Assembly: GCF_030657435.1 (NCBI RefSeq)
Contig: NZ_JAUTWS010000007.1
Location: 124,001-188,000 of the forward strand
Direction: 5' to 3'
DNA from: Paracraurococcus lichenis
Lineage (GTDB): Bacteria; Pseudomonadota; Alphaproteobacteria; Acetobacterales; Acetobacteraceae
Length of the DNA stretch: 64,000 nucleotides
In this document: positions 17,905-26,944 of the stretch, piece by piece
Layout: every line of letters begins with the position of its first letter
How positions within the stretch are numbered: position 1 is the stretch's first letter
Program-made: the position numbers and the translations under genes
Notes under the pieces: generated by a model
Databases searched by the model: none
The model's input: only the letters and a program-made list of their open reading frames with translations
Told to the model about the DNA's origin: nothing

Positions 17905-18843
17905 CTAAAGCCGCCCTTCAGCGCGCAGCGAGGCGAGGAATTCGCGCACCGGCCCCTGCCACTGGCTGACGGTGGCGATGTCCTCGACGAAGCCGTGGCC
18001 ATCGCGGGCGGCGGAGGCGACCTCCTCGAAGCGCGCCAGGCCGCCGCCGCGGCGCCAGGCCTCCGCCAGCCGCGCGGCGAGGCCATAGCCGAAATAGGCG
18101 TCGTTCGCCGCATAGAGCCAGAGCGTCGGCAGGCCGCGGGCCCCGGGCCGGCCGCCCAGCCGCTCCATGGCCAGGATCAGCCGGTCCTGCCAGCCCTCGC
18201 AGAAGCGGCCGCCGGGCGCGGTGCCGTCCCCCGCCCGCAGCCCGCCGGAGAAGCTGACCACGCCGGCGACCGCCGCCTCCGCCCGGCCGGCCGCGGCCAG
18301 CGACCCGAACCCGCCGGCCGACTGGCCCGCCAGCAGGCAGCGGCGCGGGTCGAGGAACCCCATATTGGCCACCGCCCAGGTCCGCGCCGCCAGGATGTCG
18401 TTGGCCGCGGTGTCGGCATTGTTCTCGAGGTCGAGCCGGTCGCACCCGCCGGTGCCGCCGCGATACTCGCCCTCGGACCCCCCGAAGCCGCGGCGCACCG
18501 GCAGCAGCACGGCGAAGCCCTGGCCGGTGAAGAAGCGGCTGGCCGGCAGGTAGCGAGGCCGCTGCATCTGGCGCCGGCCGGCCTCGCCGCCCGGCGGCTG
18601 GCCATGGCTGAACAGGACCAGCGGGAAGGGGCCCGGCCCGGGCGGGCGGAACAGCGTCGCCTCCAGCAGCACCGTCTCCACCGCCCCGCGGCGCCGGGGC
18701 ACGGGAATGCGCCAGACCTGCTCGCGCAATTCCCAGCCCTCGCCGCCCTGCGGCCCCGGGCCAGCGGGCGGCGGCTCGGCGCAGGCGGCGAGGCCGAGGC
18801 CGGCGCCGATCAGGCCACGGCGGGGCAGAGCGGGCGCGCGCAT
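17905..18843 (-). CDS. Alpha/beta hydrolase lipoprotein (dienelactone-hydrolase-like)
   Basis: A 312-residue secreted hydrolase. The N-terminus RAPALPRRGLIGAGLGLAACAE carries a lipobox-like LAAC, so lipid anchoring in the envelope is likely. The fold markers are LVLFSHGQPPGG (oxyanion), the nucleophile elbow GQSAGGFGS, the acidic residue in AANDAYFGYG and His in RDGHGFVED. The group includes acyl esterases and peptidases with broad specificity; the substrate is unknown. ATG 18843 is chosen because it starts the lipoprotein signal; extending further would run across tRNA-Pro. It is convergent with the DUF192 gene, 6 bp apart. Confidence 0.85.
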   Translation of the reverse strand: MRAPALPRRGLIGAGLGLAACAEPPPAGPGPQGGEGWELREQVWRIPVPRRRGAVETVLLEATLFRPPGPGPFPLVLFSHGQPPGGEAGRRQMQRPRYLPASRFFTGQGFAVLLPVRRGFGGSEGEYRGGTGGCDRLDLENNADTAANDILAARTWAVANMGFLDPRRCLLAGQSAGGFGSLAAAGRAEAAVAGVVSFSGGLRAGDGTAPGGRFCEGWQDRLILAMERLGGRPGARGLPTLWLYAANDAYFGYGLAARLAEAWRRGGGLARFEEVASAARDGHGFVEDIATVSQWQGPVREFLASLRAEGRL

Positions 18844-18926
18844 CGGCGGACAAAACAGCGGCGGAACGGCAAAGTCCAGCGCCTGCCCATTGCCCCGCGG
18901 GCGCCGGGCCCATAGGTTGCGCCCGA

Positions 18927-19000
18927 CGGGGCGTGGCGCAGTCTGGTAGCGCATCTGCTTTGGGAGCAGAGGGTCGCTGGTTCGAATCCAGTCGCCCCGA
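18927..19000 (+). tRNA. tRNA-Pro (anticodon TGG)
   Basis: A complete 74-nt cloverleaf: acceptor CGGGGCG pairs with CGCCCCG, the anticodon stem CTGCT/AGCAG encloses TTTGGGA giving anticodon TGG, and the T loop reads GGTTCGAATCC. CCA is not encoded. It lies between the lipoprotein hydrolase start and the NDUFS4-like gene. Confidence 0.97.
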
Positions 19001-19022
19001 TTCGTGTTGCCAAGGACGACGC

Positions 19023-19343
19023 ATGCCCGGCCCCGCCCAGACCGCCCGCATCTACATGCCGCCCCGGAATGCCATGCAGTCCGGCCGCGGGCGCACCCAG
19101 GAATGGGTGCTGGAATTCGAGCCGGGCGAGAAGCAGCGCCTCGACCCGCTGATGGGCTGGTCGGGCTCGGGCGATACCCGCGGCCAGGTCCGGCTGCGCT
19201 TCCCCACCCGGGAGGAAGCGATCGCCTATGCCGAGGCGAACGGCCTGCGCTACGAGGTGGAGGAGCCCAAGCCGGTCCGCATCAAGGCCAAGGTCTATGC
19301 GGATAACTTCCGCTTCGGCCGGACCGACAACTGGACGCATTGA
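19023..19343 (+). CDS. Complex I accessory subunit, NDUFS4-like (ETC complex I family)
   Basis: A 106-residue protein of the ETC_C1_NDUFS4 family, the alphaproteobacterial relative of the mitochondrial 18-kDa subunit of NADH:ubiquinone oxidoreductase. It begins with ARIYMPPRNAMQSG and ends with the conserved YADNFRFGRTDNWTH; the centre holds WVLEFEP and GWSGSGDTRGQVRLRF, all hallmark strings. It is expected on the peripheral arm near the NADH module. The ATG at 19023 lies just 22 bp after tRNA-Pro, so it may share the tRNA transcript. Confidence 0.94.
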   Translation: MPGPAQTARIYMPPRNAMQSGRGRTQEWVLEFEPGEKQRLDPLMGWSGSGDTRGQVRLRFPTREEAIAYAEANGLRYEVEEPKPVRIKAKVYADNFRFGRTDNWTH

Positions 19344-19412
19344 TGGCCGGCGGCGCCGGACGCCGCCACGCCACCCTTACCTGTGCCGCCGCGCCTCGTC
19401 CCGGCGGCGTCC

Positions 19413-19489
19413 GCGCCCGTAGCTCAGCTGGATAGAGCACGCGCCTTCTAAGCGTGGGGTCGCAGGTTCAAGTCCTGCCGGGCGCGCCA
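19413..19489 (+). tRNA. tRNA-Arg (anticodon TCT)
   Basis: A complete 77-nt cloverleaf with encoded CCA: acceptor GCGCCCG pairs with CGGGCGC, the D arm is GCTC/GAGC, the anticodon stem CGCGC/GCGTG (one G·U) encloses CTTCTAA giving TCT, and the T arm is GCAGG-TTCAAGT-CCTGC. It reads AGA, a rare codon in this GC-rich genome. No integrase or att-like repeat was seen after it. Confidence 0.97.
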
Positions 19490-19609
19490 TCACCCCATTC
19501 AGTTCCCAGGCATGAATCTGCGTGATATGTCCCGGCGCGGCCACTCGCCGGCAGGCTGATCGCCGGCCCCGGTTCGCATTGTCGAAGGATCGGGCGGACA
19601 GGCACCGGC

Positions 19610-21757
19610 ATGCAGAGTCCCAGTCAGGACGAGGCCGCTTTGGCGTCCGGGCGACGGCGGCTCGCGCTGGCCGTCCTCCTTGGCCTGCTCGCCGCGACCT
19701 GGGGCGGCGCGGCCGTGTTCCTGGTCCGCAGCCGTGCCGCCGCGCTGGACGCCGCCTTCGGCTGGGCGGAGGCGCAGGCCGCCATCGCCGGCCAGACGGT
19801 CTCCCGCGCCTTCGAGCTCGTGAACGCCCTGCATGACCTGATCCGCATCCGCCAGGCGCTGCTGCGGAAGGGTGACACGGCCGGCGGCCGCGCCATCGAG
19901 GCGCATCTGGTCGCGATCGCGGCGGACGACCGCTTCGGCGTGGTCCAGGTCGGCGTGGTCGGGCCGGACGGCATCATGCCCTGGGGCTCCGCGCCGGCGG
20001 CGGTCGGCACGTACCTCGCCGACCGCGACCATGTCCGCGATCATGCCTTCGGGGGCGAGCGCGGCCTCGCCATCAGCCGGCCGGTCATCGGCCGCACCAC
20101 CGGCCGCTGGAGCGTGCAGGTGACCCGGGCGCTTGAGGGACCGGACGGGCAATTCGATGGCGTGGCGATCGTCTCGCTGGATCCCATCGCCCTGTCGGCG
20201 ACCCTGCAGAAGCAGCTCGACGGCGTCGGGCGCATGGTGGTGGTGCGGCGGCTGCAGGACGGCTCGCTGATCCTCCGCGGGCGCGACCCGGAACAGACCC
20301 TCGGGCGGGACCCGAGCCCCGACCATGCCCTCGTCATCGCGGCGCGGGCGGCGCCGTCCGGGCGCATCACCTACAGCAGCAGCCGCGACGGACGGAACCT
20401 CCTGACGGCCTATCAGGTGCCGCCGGGCCTGCCGCTGGTCGTCGCCGTGGCCTTCGAACTGAGCAAGGAACTGCGTCCCTGGGGGCAGCAGCGCAATGCC
20501 GTGCTGGCCGGGGCCGCCGCCCTGTCCCTCCTCGCGGTCACGCTCTTCACGCTCTGGTCGGCGCGGGAGCGCGTGCGGGCCGGGCAGCAGCGGCTGGCGC
20601 GCGAGCGCATCGCGGCCGCGGAGGCGCTGGCGCGGCAGCGGGCGGAGGTCCTGGCCGTGATGGCGCATGAGATCCGCACGCCGCTGACCGGCGTGCTGGG
20701 CTTCGGCGAGCTGCTGGCCGCCGGCGACCTGCCGCCGGAGCAGCGGCGCCATGCCGAGCTGGTGGTGGAGACCGGCCGGGTGCTGCTCTCGGTGGTCAAC
20801 GACGTCCTCGACCTCGCCAAGATCGAGGCCGGGCGCGTCAGCATCGAGCTGCAGCCCTTCGAGCCGGCCGAGGTGCTGCGGCAGTCGCTCGCGCTCAACC
20901 GGACGCTGGCGACCGGCAAGGGGCTGCGGCTGGCGCTCGAGCTCGACCCCGCGCTGCCGGCCTGGCTGCTGGGCGATGCGACGCGGCTGCGGCAGATCCT
21001 CGGCAATTTCCTCTCGAACGCCGTGAAGTTCACCGAGCGGGGCGGCATCACCCTGCGCGCCCGGGTCCTCGGCCCGGCAGGGCCGGAGGCGGTGCGCCTG
21101 CGGCTGGAGGTGGAGGATACCGGCATCGGCATCCCGCCCGAGGCCCAGTTGCGCCTTTTCGGGATGTTCGAGCAGGCGGAATCCGGCCGCCGCCTCGGCG
21201 GCGCCGGCCTTGGCCTCGCGATCTGCCGAAGGCTGGTCGAGGCGATGGGCGGCAGCATCGGCGTGGCCTCGGAGATCGGGCGGGGCAGCACGATCTGGTG
21301 CGAGCTGCCGCTGCGGAGCGCCGCGGCGCCCGAGAAGGCCGAGGCGCCGGCGATCGGCGCGGGGCCCTCCCTCGACGTGCTGGTGGCGGACGACGTCGCC
21401 ACCAACCGCGCGCTGATCCGCGCCTACCTGACCGGCGCGGGGCACCGCGTGACGCTGGCCGAGGACGGGATCGCGGCGGTCGCCGCCGCGCAGGAGCGGG
21501 CCTTCGACGTCATCCTGATGGACGTGAACATGCCCGGCCTCGACGGGCTGGAGGCGACGCGGCGGCTGCGCCTCGGCGATGGCCCGAATGCCCGCACGCC
21601 CATCATCGCGCTCACCGCCGGCACCTCCCGCGAGGAGCGCGAGCAGGCCGAGGCGGCCGGGATGACCCTGCACCTGGCCAAGCCGGCCAGCCGCGCCACG
21701 CTGCTGCAGGCGCTGCAGCGGGTCGCCGCGCCGGCGGAGCAGCTCAGCCCCGGATGA
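19610..21757 (+). CDS. Hybrid sensor histidine kinase with periplasmic cache-like sensor and receiver
   Basis: A 715-residue transmembrane kinase. A first transmembrane helix (residues 17-39) precedes a periplasmic domain of about 255 residues that resembles a double-cache (PDC) sensor with FGVVQVGVVGPDG and GRITYSSSRDGRNLL. A second helix (295-318) follows. A coiled linker leads to the HisKA domain with His353 in MAHEIRTPL. The ATPase domain shows NFLSNAVKFTE, DTGIGIP and GGAGLGLAICRRL. The C-terminal receiver carries Asp638 in LMDVNMPG. Small-molecule sensing in the periplasm is likely, since cache domains bind organic acids or amino acids. No response-regulator gene is adjacent. Confidence 0.92.
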   Translation: MQSPSQDEAALASGRRRLALAVLLGLLAATWGGAAVFLVRSRAAALDAAFGWAEAQAAIAGQTVSRAFELVNALHDLIRIRQALLRKGDTAGGRAIEAHLVAIAADDRFGVVQVGVVGPDGIMPWGSAPAAVGTYLADRDHVRDHAFGGERGLAISRPVIGRTTGRWSVQVTRALEGPDGQFDGVAIVSLDPIALSATLQKQLDGVGRMVVVRRLQDGSLILRGRDPEQTLGRDPSPDHALVIAARAAPSGRITYSSSRDGRNLLTAYQVPPGLPLVVAVAFELSKELRPWGQQRNAVLAGAAALSLLAVTLFTLWSARERVRAGQQRLARERIAAAEALARQRAEVLAVMAHEIRTPLTGVLGFGELLAAGDLPPEQRRHAELVVETGRVLLSVVNDVLDLAKIEAGRVSIELQPFEPAEVLRQSLALNRTLATGKGLRLALELDPALPAWLLGDATRLRQILGNFLSNAVKFTERGGITLRARVLGPAGPEAVRLRLEVEDTGIGIPPEAQLRLFGMFEQAESGRRLGGAGLGLAICRRLVEAMGGSIGVASEIGRGSTIWCELPLRSAAAPEKAEAPAIGAGPSLDVLVADDVATNRALIRAYLTGAGHRVTLAEDGIAAVAAAQERAFDVILMDVNMPGLDGLEATRRLRLGDGPNARTPIIALTAGTSREEREQAEAAGMTLHLAKPASRATLLQALQRVAAPAEQLSPG

Positions 21758-22190
21758 CGCTGCGGATGGCGAAGCTCGACTGGATGCGGGCGACGCCGGG
21801 CATGCGGGAGAGCGCCTCCTTGTGGATGCGCTCGTAGTCGGCGGCGTCGCGCGCCTCGACCCGCAGGATGTAGTCGGAATCGCCGGTCATGAGGTAGCAT
21901 TCCCGGACCTCCGGGCAGCGCCGCACCGCCTCCTCGAAGCGGCGCATGGCCTCGTCGGTCTGGCGCTCCAGGGTGATCCGCACCATGACCACCACGCCCG
22001 GGCGCGGCGCCGTCTCCTCGATGATGGCGGTATAGCCGCGGATGACGCCGCGATGCTCGAGCAGCCGGACCCGGCGCAGGCAGGCCGAGGGGGAGAGGCC
22101 GACGGCCTCGGCCAGGGCGGCATTGCTCATCCGTCCATCGGCGCGGAGGAGGCGGAGGATCGCCCGGTCGGTCTCGTCCAGGGGGTGCAT
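21744..22190 (-). CDS. Lrp/AsnC family transcriptional regulator
   Basis: A 148-residue regulator. The N-terminal winged helix reads LDETDRAILRLLRADGRMSNAALAEAVGLSPSACLRRVRLLEHRGVIRGY, textbook Lrp. The C-terminal RAM ligand-binding domain holds VRECYLMTGDSDYILRVEARD. It is divergent from the D-amino-acid dehydrogenase gene, so it most likely controls dadA in response to an amino acid, as DadR-type Lrp proteins do. MHPLDET at 22190 is the natural start. Its 3' end overlaps the kinase gene's 3' end by 14 bp, tail to tail. Confidence 0.92.
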   Translation of the reverse strand: MHPLDETDRAILRLLRADGRMSNAALAEAVGLSPSACLRRVRLLEHRGVIRGYTAIIEETAPRPGVVVMVRITLERQTDEAMRRFEEAVRRCPEVRECYLMTGDSDYILRVEARDAADYERIHKEALSRMPGVARIQSSFAIRSVIRG

Positions 22191-22196
22191 CGAATT

Positions 22197-22217
22197 ATCT
22201 GCGGAATCTTCGCAGAT
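22197..22217. promoter_or_regulatory. Inverted repeat in the lrp–dadA divergent spacer, candidate Lrp operator
   Basis: ATCTGCG / CGCAGAT arms with a 7-nt centre lie six bases before the regulator start. A second small dyad, GCGG-CATT-CCGC, follows at about 22221-22232. AT-rich, symmetric sites in a divergent spacer are the usual place for Lrp autoregulation plus target control; the assignment is inference. Confidence 0.45.
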
Positions 22218-22318
22218 CATGCGGCATTCCGCCAGATCGAGGCACGGAATTCGACGCTTCGGCGGGAAATTCGCGGGCGCTGGCGCGTAGCCTTGCCAGG
22301 ACATGAACGGAGGCGGCG

Positions 22319-23578
22319 ATGCGGGTCGTGGTCCTGGGCAGCGGCGTGGTCGGCGTGACCAGCGCCTGGTACCTGGCGAAGGCCGGCCATGAGGTGACGG
22401 TGCTGGACCGCCAACCCGCCGCCGGCATGGAGACCAGCTTCGCCAATGCCGGCCAGGTCTCCCCCGGCTATTCCGCCCCCTGGGCCGGCCCGGGCATCCC
22501 GGTCAAGGCGCTGAAGTGGCTGATGATGCGCCACCGGCCCTTCGTGCTCTGGCCGCAGCTCGACCACGGGCTCTATCGCTGGCTCGGCCAGATGCTGGCG
22601 AACTGCACCGCCGCCGCCTACGGCACCAACAAGGCGCGCATGGTCCGCCTGGCCGAGTACAGCCGCGACGTGCTGCGCGACCTGCGGGCCGAGACCGGCA
22701 TCGCCTATGACGAGCGGACCAGGGGCACGCTGCAGCTCTTCCGCACCCAGAAGCAGCTCGATGGCGTCGGCGGCGACACTGCGGTGCTCGACGCCTTCAA
22801 GGTGCCCTACGAGGTGCTCGACCCCGCCGGCTGCATCGGCGCGGAGCCGGCGCTGCGGCACGTGCAGGGCAAGTTCGTCGGCGGCCTGCGCCTGCCGGGC
22901 GACGAGACGGGCGACGCGCATGTCTTCACCCAGCGTCTCGCGGCGATGGCCACGGCGCGCGGCGTGACGTTCCGCCAGGGCGTCACCATCGCGGCGCTGG
23001 AGACGGAGGGCGACCGCGTCGTCGGCGTGACCACCTCCGAGGGCAAGGTCACGGCCGATGCCTATGTGGTGGCGATGGGCAGCTATTCGCCGGCGCTGCT
23101 GCGGCCGCTCGGCCTGCAGGTGCCGGTCTATCCGGTGAAGGGCTATTCGCTGACGCTGCCGGTCACGGACGAGGCCGGGGCGCCCGTCTCCACCGTGATG
23201 GACGAGACCTTCAAGGTCGCCATCACCCGGCTCGGCGACCGCATCCGCGTCGGCGGCACGGCGGAACTCGCCGGCTTCTCGCTCCGGCTGCGCAAGCCGC
23301 GGCGGGAGACGCTGGCGCATTCCGTCGGCGACCTCTTCCCGCGCGGCGGCGACCTGGCGCAGGCGAGCTTCTGGACCGGCCTCAGGCCGATGACGCCGGA
23401 TGGCACGCCGGTGGTGGGCCCGACGCGCTACCGCAACCTGCACCTCAATACCGGCCACGGCACGCTGGGCTGGACCATGGCCTGCGGCAGCGGCCGGCTG
23501 CTCGCGGACCTGATGACCGGCCGGGCGCCGGAGATCGCCGCGGACGACCTCGCGCTGTCGCGCTACGCCATGGCTTGA
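22319..23578 (+). CDS. dadA: D-amino acid dehydrogenase small subunit
   Basis: A 419-residue FAD flavoenzyme that oxidises D-amino acids (chiefly D-Ala) to 2-oxo acids and passes electrons to quinone at the inner membrane. The Rossmann motif [21 protein letters not shown] starts at residue 3. The DadA signature [30 protein letters not shown] and the C-terminal [16 protein letters not shown]...[16 protein letters not shown] are present. GGAGG precedes ATG 22319 at ideal distance. With the divergent Lrp regulator it forms a D-Ala catabolism module; no alanine racemase (dadX) is adjacent. Confidence 0.95.
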   Translation: MRVVVLGSGVVGVTSAWYLAKAGHEVTVLDRQPAAGMETSFANAGQVSPGYSAPWAGPGIPVKALKWLMMRHRPFVLWPQLDHGLYRWLGQMLANCTAAAYGTNKARMVRLAEYSRDVLRDLRAETGIAYDERTRGTLQLFRTQKQLDGVGGDTAVLDAFKVPYEVLDPAGCIGAEPALRHVQGKFVGGLRLPGDETGDAHVFTQRLAAMATARGVTFRQGVTIAALETEGDRVVGVTTSEGKVTADAYVVAMGSYSPALLRPLGLQVPVYPVKGYSLTLPVTDEAGAPVSTVMDETFKVAITRLGDRIRVGGTAELAGFSLRLRKPRRETLAHSVGDLFPRGGDLAQASFWTGLRPMTPDGTPVVGPTRYRNLHLNTGHGTLGWTMACGSGRLLADLMTGRAPEIAADDLALSRYAMA

Positions 23579-23628
23579 CGCCCGCGCCCGGGGGCGGCGA
23601 CGGTCGCCGCCGCATCGGGAGACGCGCC

Positions 23629-24639
23629 ATGGAGTACCGGACCCTCGGCCGCAGCGGCATCGCCGTGAGCCGGCTCTGCCTCGGCGCCATGATGTTCGGC
23701 GGGCCGACCGATGCCGCGACCAGCGAAGGGCTGATCGCCCGCGCCGCGGAAGCCGGCATCAACTTCATCGACACGGCGGATGCCTACAACGGCGGGAAGA
23801 GCGAGGAGGTGGTCGGCGCCGCCATCGCCGCAAACCGCCATGCCTGGGTGCTGGCGACCAAGATCGCCAACCGGGTCGGCAAGGGGCCGAACGAGGGCGG
23901 GCTGTCCCGCAAATGGGTGATGCAGGGAACGGAGGCCTGCCTCCGCCGCCTCGGCACCGACGTCATCGACATCCTCTACCTGCACAAGGAGGACCACGCG
24001 ACGCCACTGGAGGTGACGGTGCGCGCGCTCGGCGACCTGGTGCGGGCGGGGAAGATCCGGCATTTCGGCGTCTCCAACTACCGCTCCTGGCGGATCGCGG
24101 AGATCTGCCGGCTCTGCGACGAGGCCGGCATCGACCGCCCCATCGTCTCGCAGCCCTACTACAACGCCATGAACCGCCAGCCGGAGGTGGAGCAGATCCC
24201 GGCGGCCGTGCATTACGGGCTCGGCGTGTTCCCCTATTCGCCGCTGGCGCGCGGCGTGCTGACGGCGAAATACCGCCCCGGCGAGGCGCCCGAGCCCGGC
24301 AGCCGCGCGGCGCGGCAGGACCGGCGGATCCTGGAGACGGAGCTGCGGCCGGAATCGCTCGAGATCGCGCAGAGGATCCGCGACCATGCCGCGGCGCGCG
24401 GGACCTCGCCGGCGCATCTCGCCATCAACTGGGTGCTGAACAACCGGCTGATCACCGGCTGCATCGTCGGCCCGCGGACCGGGCAGCACCTGGAGGACTA
24501 CTTGGCGGCGCTGGACTATCGCTTCACCGCAGAGGACGAGGCGCTGATCGACGGGCTGGTCGCGCCCGGCCATCCCTCGACGCCCGGCTACAACGACCCG
24601 CAATACCCGATCGAGGGGCGTGTGCCGGCGACCGGCTGA
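23629..24639 (+). CDS. Aldo/keto reductase
   Basis: A 336-residue NADPH-dependent oxidoreductase with a TIM-barrel fold. Family marks are YRTLGRSGIAVSRLCLGAMMFGG at the start, the catalytic Asp/Tyr segment FIDTADAYNGGKSEEVVG, the catalytic Lys in VLATKIAN, and FGVSNYRSW; the catalytic His is in DILYLHKEDHATPLEVTVRAL. It resembles the YajO/YghZ-like branch active on aldehydes and sugars. It starts 50 bp after dadA on the same strand and may be cotranscribed, but no functional link is evident. Confidence 0.92.
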   Translation: MEYRTLGRSGIAVSRLCLGAMMFGGPTDAATSEGLIARAAEAGINFIDTADAYNGGKSEEVVGAAIAANRHAWVLATKIANRVGKGPNEGGLSRKWVMQGTEACLRRLGTDVIDILYLHKEDHATPLEVTVRALGDLVRAGKIRHFGVSNYRSWRIAEICRLCDEAGIDRPIVSQPYYNAMNRQPEVEQIPAAVHYGLGVFPYSPLARGVLTAKYRPGEAPEPGSRAARQDRRILETELRPESLEIAQRIRDHAAARGTSPAHLAINWVLNNRLITGCIVGPRTGQHLEDYLAALDYRFTAEDEALIDGLVAPGHPSTPGYNDPQYPIEGRVPATG

Positions 24640-24684
24640 TCCGGAACGCGGCGTGCGTCGCGGGCGATTGCGGATCCTGCCGGT

Positions 24685-25299
24685 TCAGCCCGGCAGCCTG
24701 CTCTTCTTCACGCCCATGCCGCGCATGAAGCGGTCGCGGATCTGCGGCGGGTCGCGCTCGGTCTGCGCCGCCGGGCCCTGTTCGTCGAGCTTCAGGCCGA
24801 TGACATGCGGGCCGTCCGTCGTCAGGCAGCGGTCCACCAGCCGCTCGAAATCCTCCTCGTCCGCCGCCCAGGCCGCGTTCTCCAGCCCGCAGGCCCGCGC
24901 GATCGCCACGTAGTCGGCGCCACCCGCGGCCGGCGTCGGCTGGCCGCCGGTGATCTGGTAGGCGCCGTTGTCCATGACGAGGATGGCGAGGTTGCGCGGC
25001 TTCAGCGTGGCGACCGTCGTCAGGCAGCCAAGCTGCATCAGCAGCGAGCCGTCGCCCTCCAGCGCGAAGACCTTGCGCTGCGGCTGCGCCAGCGCGACGC
25101 CGAGCGCGATGGGAATGGCGAGCCCCATGCTGCCGAGCATGTAGAAATTCTGCGGCCGGTGGCCGGCGGCCCAGAGGTCGAAATTGCTGTGGCCGATGCC
25201 GCCGATGACGGCTTCCTCGCGGGTCAGGCGCGCGACCAGGCGCTTCGTGCAGTCGAAGCGGTACATCCGCTTGGCGTTATGAGCGGTGGTGACCGACAT
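24685..25299 (-). CDS. TPP-dependent decarboxylase, C-terminal (beta) subunit, sulfopyruvate/phosphonopyruvate type
   Basis: A 204-residue protein that is only the pyrophosphate-binding half of a TPP enzyme: EGDGSLLMQLGCLTTVATL...MDNGAYQITGGQ holds the GDG...N metal–TPP motif. Stand-alone halves of this kind form ComDE sulfopyruvate decarboxylase or phosphonopyruvate decarboxylase. Its partner, the PYR half, lies directly upstream (25303-25833), 3 bp away. The Bug receptor follows the same strand upstream, so the likely job is decarboxylating an imported 2-oxo or sulfo acid. The actual substrate is not readable from sequence. Confidence 0.88.
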   Translation of the reverse strand: MSVTTAHNAKRMYRFDCTKRLVARLTREEAVIGGIGHSNFDLWAAGHRPQNFYMLGSMGLAIPIALGVALAQPQRKVFALEGDGSLLMQLGCLTTVATLKPRNLAILVMDNGAYQITGGQPTPAAGGADYVAIARACGLENAAWAADEEDFERLVDRCLTTDGPHVIGLKLDEQGPAAQTERDPPQIRDRFMRGMGVKKSRLPG

Positions 25300-25302
25300 C
25301 GC

Positions 25303-25833
25303 TCAGCCCCCCGCCTTCACGGGCGATGCCTTGCCGCCGGTCAGCAGCGGCGAGAGGATGAGCGTCGCCGGCATCTGCGTCATCAGCGCCTGCCGGATGG
25401 TTCGGTCAACGATGAACTCGCATTCGTCGAGGCGGGTGATCACATGGTGCTCCATCGCCAGCGCCTCGAGCGTCGGGCGCATGGTGCGCCAGACCGCAGC
25501 CTGGCCCAGGTTGAACTCGCCGAGCGTGCCGCGCTCGCTCACCATCAGCAGCACCGGGATCTGGTAGGCGCAGGGCAGGCTGGCCAGCACATTGGCCAGC
25601 GTCGCGAAGCCGCTGGTCTGCATCAGCACCATGCCGCGCATGCCCGCCATGACGGCGCCGGCGACGATGCCGATTGCCTCCTCCTCCCGCGCGGTCGCGA
25701 AGGCGGTGAAATACGGGTCGGCATGGATGGCATTGATCAGCGGCTTCAGGACATTGTCGGGCACATAGGGGATCAGGCGCACCTCGTTCGCCTTCAGCAC
25801 CTCCACCACGATCTCGTGCCAGGCCTGCGCCAT
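25303..25833 (-). CDS. TPP-dependent decarboxylase, N-terminal (alpha) subunit
   Basis: A 176-residue PYR-domain subunit. The conserved Glu that activates TPP lies in ATAREEEAIGIVAGAVMAGMRG (near residues 48-70), and the QTSGFATLANVLASL segment is typical of ComD. The start is ATG 25833, with the Bug receptor stop 14 bp upstream. Translation is tightly linked to the beta subunit. A heterotetramer with 24685-25299 is expected. Together they form a two-gene decarboxylase attached to a Bug-type binding protein. Confidence 0.88.
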   Translation of the reverse strand: MAQAWHEIVVEVLKANEVRLIPYVPDNVLKPLINAIHADPYFTAFATAREEEAIGIVAGAVMAGMRGMVLMQTSGFATLANVLASLPCAYQIPVLLMVSERGTLGEFNLGQAAVWRTMRPTLEALAMEHHVITRLDECEFIVDRTIRQALMTQMPATLILSPLLTGGKASPVKAGG

Positions 25834-25847
25834 CGCCGTTTCCCCGT

Positions 25848-26837
25848 TCAGTCCGCCGTGATCTTCGCCTGCCGGATGACATCGCGCCAGAGGGGCACCT
25901 CCCGCGCCACCCGCGCGCGCAGCCCATCCGCCCCTTCCGGCACCACCGGCACGCCACCGGTGCGGAAGCGGAGCTGCACGTCCGGCCGCGCCAGCACCGC
26001 GAGCACGGTCGCGGCGAGGCGGTCGACGATCGGCTGCGGCGTGCCGGCGGGCGCATACATGGCGTTGAAGGTCTCCGACACCGCCTCGGTGACGCCGAGC
26101 TCGTCGAGCGTCGGGATCTCCGGCAGGTCGGGCGAGCGGCGCGCGCCGGTCTGTGCCAGCACCCGCGTCTGGCCATTGCGGTGCGCCGTCTCCACCGCGC
26201 CGCCCTGAGAGGCCACCAGCACCTCCACCGTGCCGGCGAGGATCGCCTGCACCGCCGGTCCCGCGCCCTGGAAGGGCACGTGCTGCATCTGCAGGCCCGT
26301 GCGCAGCTTCAGCACCTCGCCCGCCAAGTGCGGCGTCGTGCCGATGCCGGGGCTGGCATAATTGAAGCGGTCCGGCTGCGCCTTTCCCATGGCGATGAGC
26401 TGGTGCAGCGAGGTGATGCCGCTGTCCGTCCGCACGCAGATGAGGTTGGGCGAGGCGCCGAGCGTGCCGACCGGCACGAAGTCGCGGAAAGGGTCGTAGG
26501 GTGGATTGCGGTAGAGGCTGACATTGACGACGAAGACGCTGCTGGCGACGAGCAGCGTATGGCCGTCTGGCGCGGCGCGCGCGACATAGCCCATGCCGAT
26601 ATTGCCGCCGGCGCCCGCGCGGTTCTCGACCACCACGGGCTTGCCGAGGATCTCCGAGAGTCCCGGCGCGACGAGGCGGGCGGAGAGATCGGTGGATCCG
26701 CCGGGCGGGAAGCAGGCGACCAGGGTGACAGTGCGGTCCGGGAAGATGCCCTGCGCCCGCACAGCGGGCGCCGCAAGGGCCGCGCCGGCCGCCAAGACGC
26801 CGCGACGGCCGATCCCGGCCGCTCCGATCCTGGTCAT
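25848..26837 (-). CDS. Bug-family tripartite tricarboxylate transporter substrate-binding protein
   Basis: A 329-residue periplasmic receptor with a twin-arginine-like signal (GRRGVLAAGAALAAPAVRAQ). The Bug signature FPDRTVTLVACFPPGGSTDLSARLVAPGLSEILGKPVVVENRAGAGGNIG is complete, followed by QHVPFQGAGPAVQAILAGTVEV. Bug proteins bind carboxylates and are very numerous in Roseomonas-type genomes, usually without their own TctAB membrane genes, as here. ATG 26837 is preferred over 26852 because GGGAGGA lies at proper spacing. It heads the small decarboxylase operon, so its ligand is probably the decarboxylase substrate. Confidence 0.92.
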   Translation of the reverse strand: MTRIGAAGIGRRGVLAAGAALAAPAVRAQGIFPDRTVTLVACFPPGGSTDLSARLVAPGLSEILGKPVVVENRAGAGGNIGMGYVARAAPDGHTLLVASSVFVVNVSLYRNPPYDPFRDFVPVGTLGASPNLICVRTDSGITSLHQLIAMGKAQPDRFNYASPGIGTTPHLAGEVLKLRTGLQMQHVPFQGAGPAVQAILAGTVEVLVASQGGAVETAHRNGQTRVLAQTGARRSPDLPEIPTLDELGVTEAVSETFNAMYAPAGTPQPIVDRLAATVLAVLARPDVQLRFRTGGVPVVPEGADGLRARVAREVPLWRDVIRQAKITAD

Positions 26838-26944
26838 CCGCTCCTCCCGCATGCCGGCCTTTCGCGGCCCGTGACGTGGAGGATAGCAGGGCGGGGCAGG
26901 GCGCCAAGGGATCTATGGCGCCCGTGCCTGCCGCCCGCGTCGGC

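Noticed and set aside
19413..19610. A tRNA-Arg-linked integration site
   Set aside because: No repeated tRNA 3' end, integrase or phage gene follows; the next gene is an ordinary kinase.
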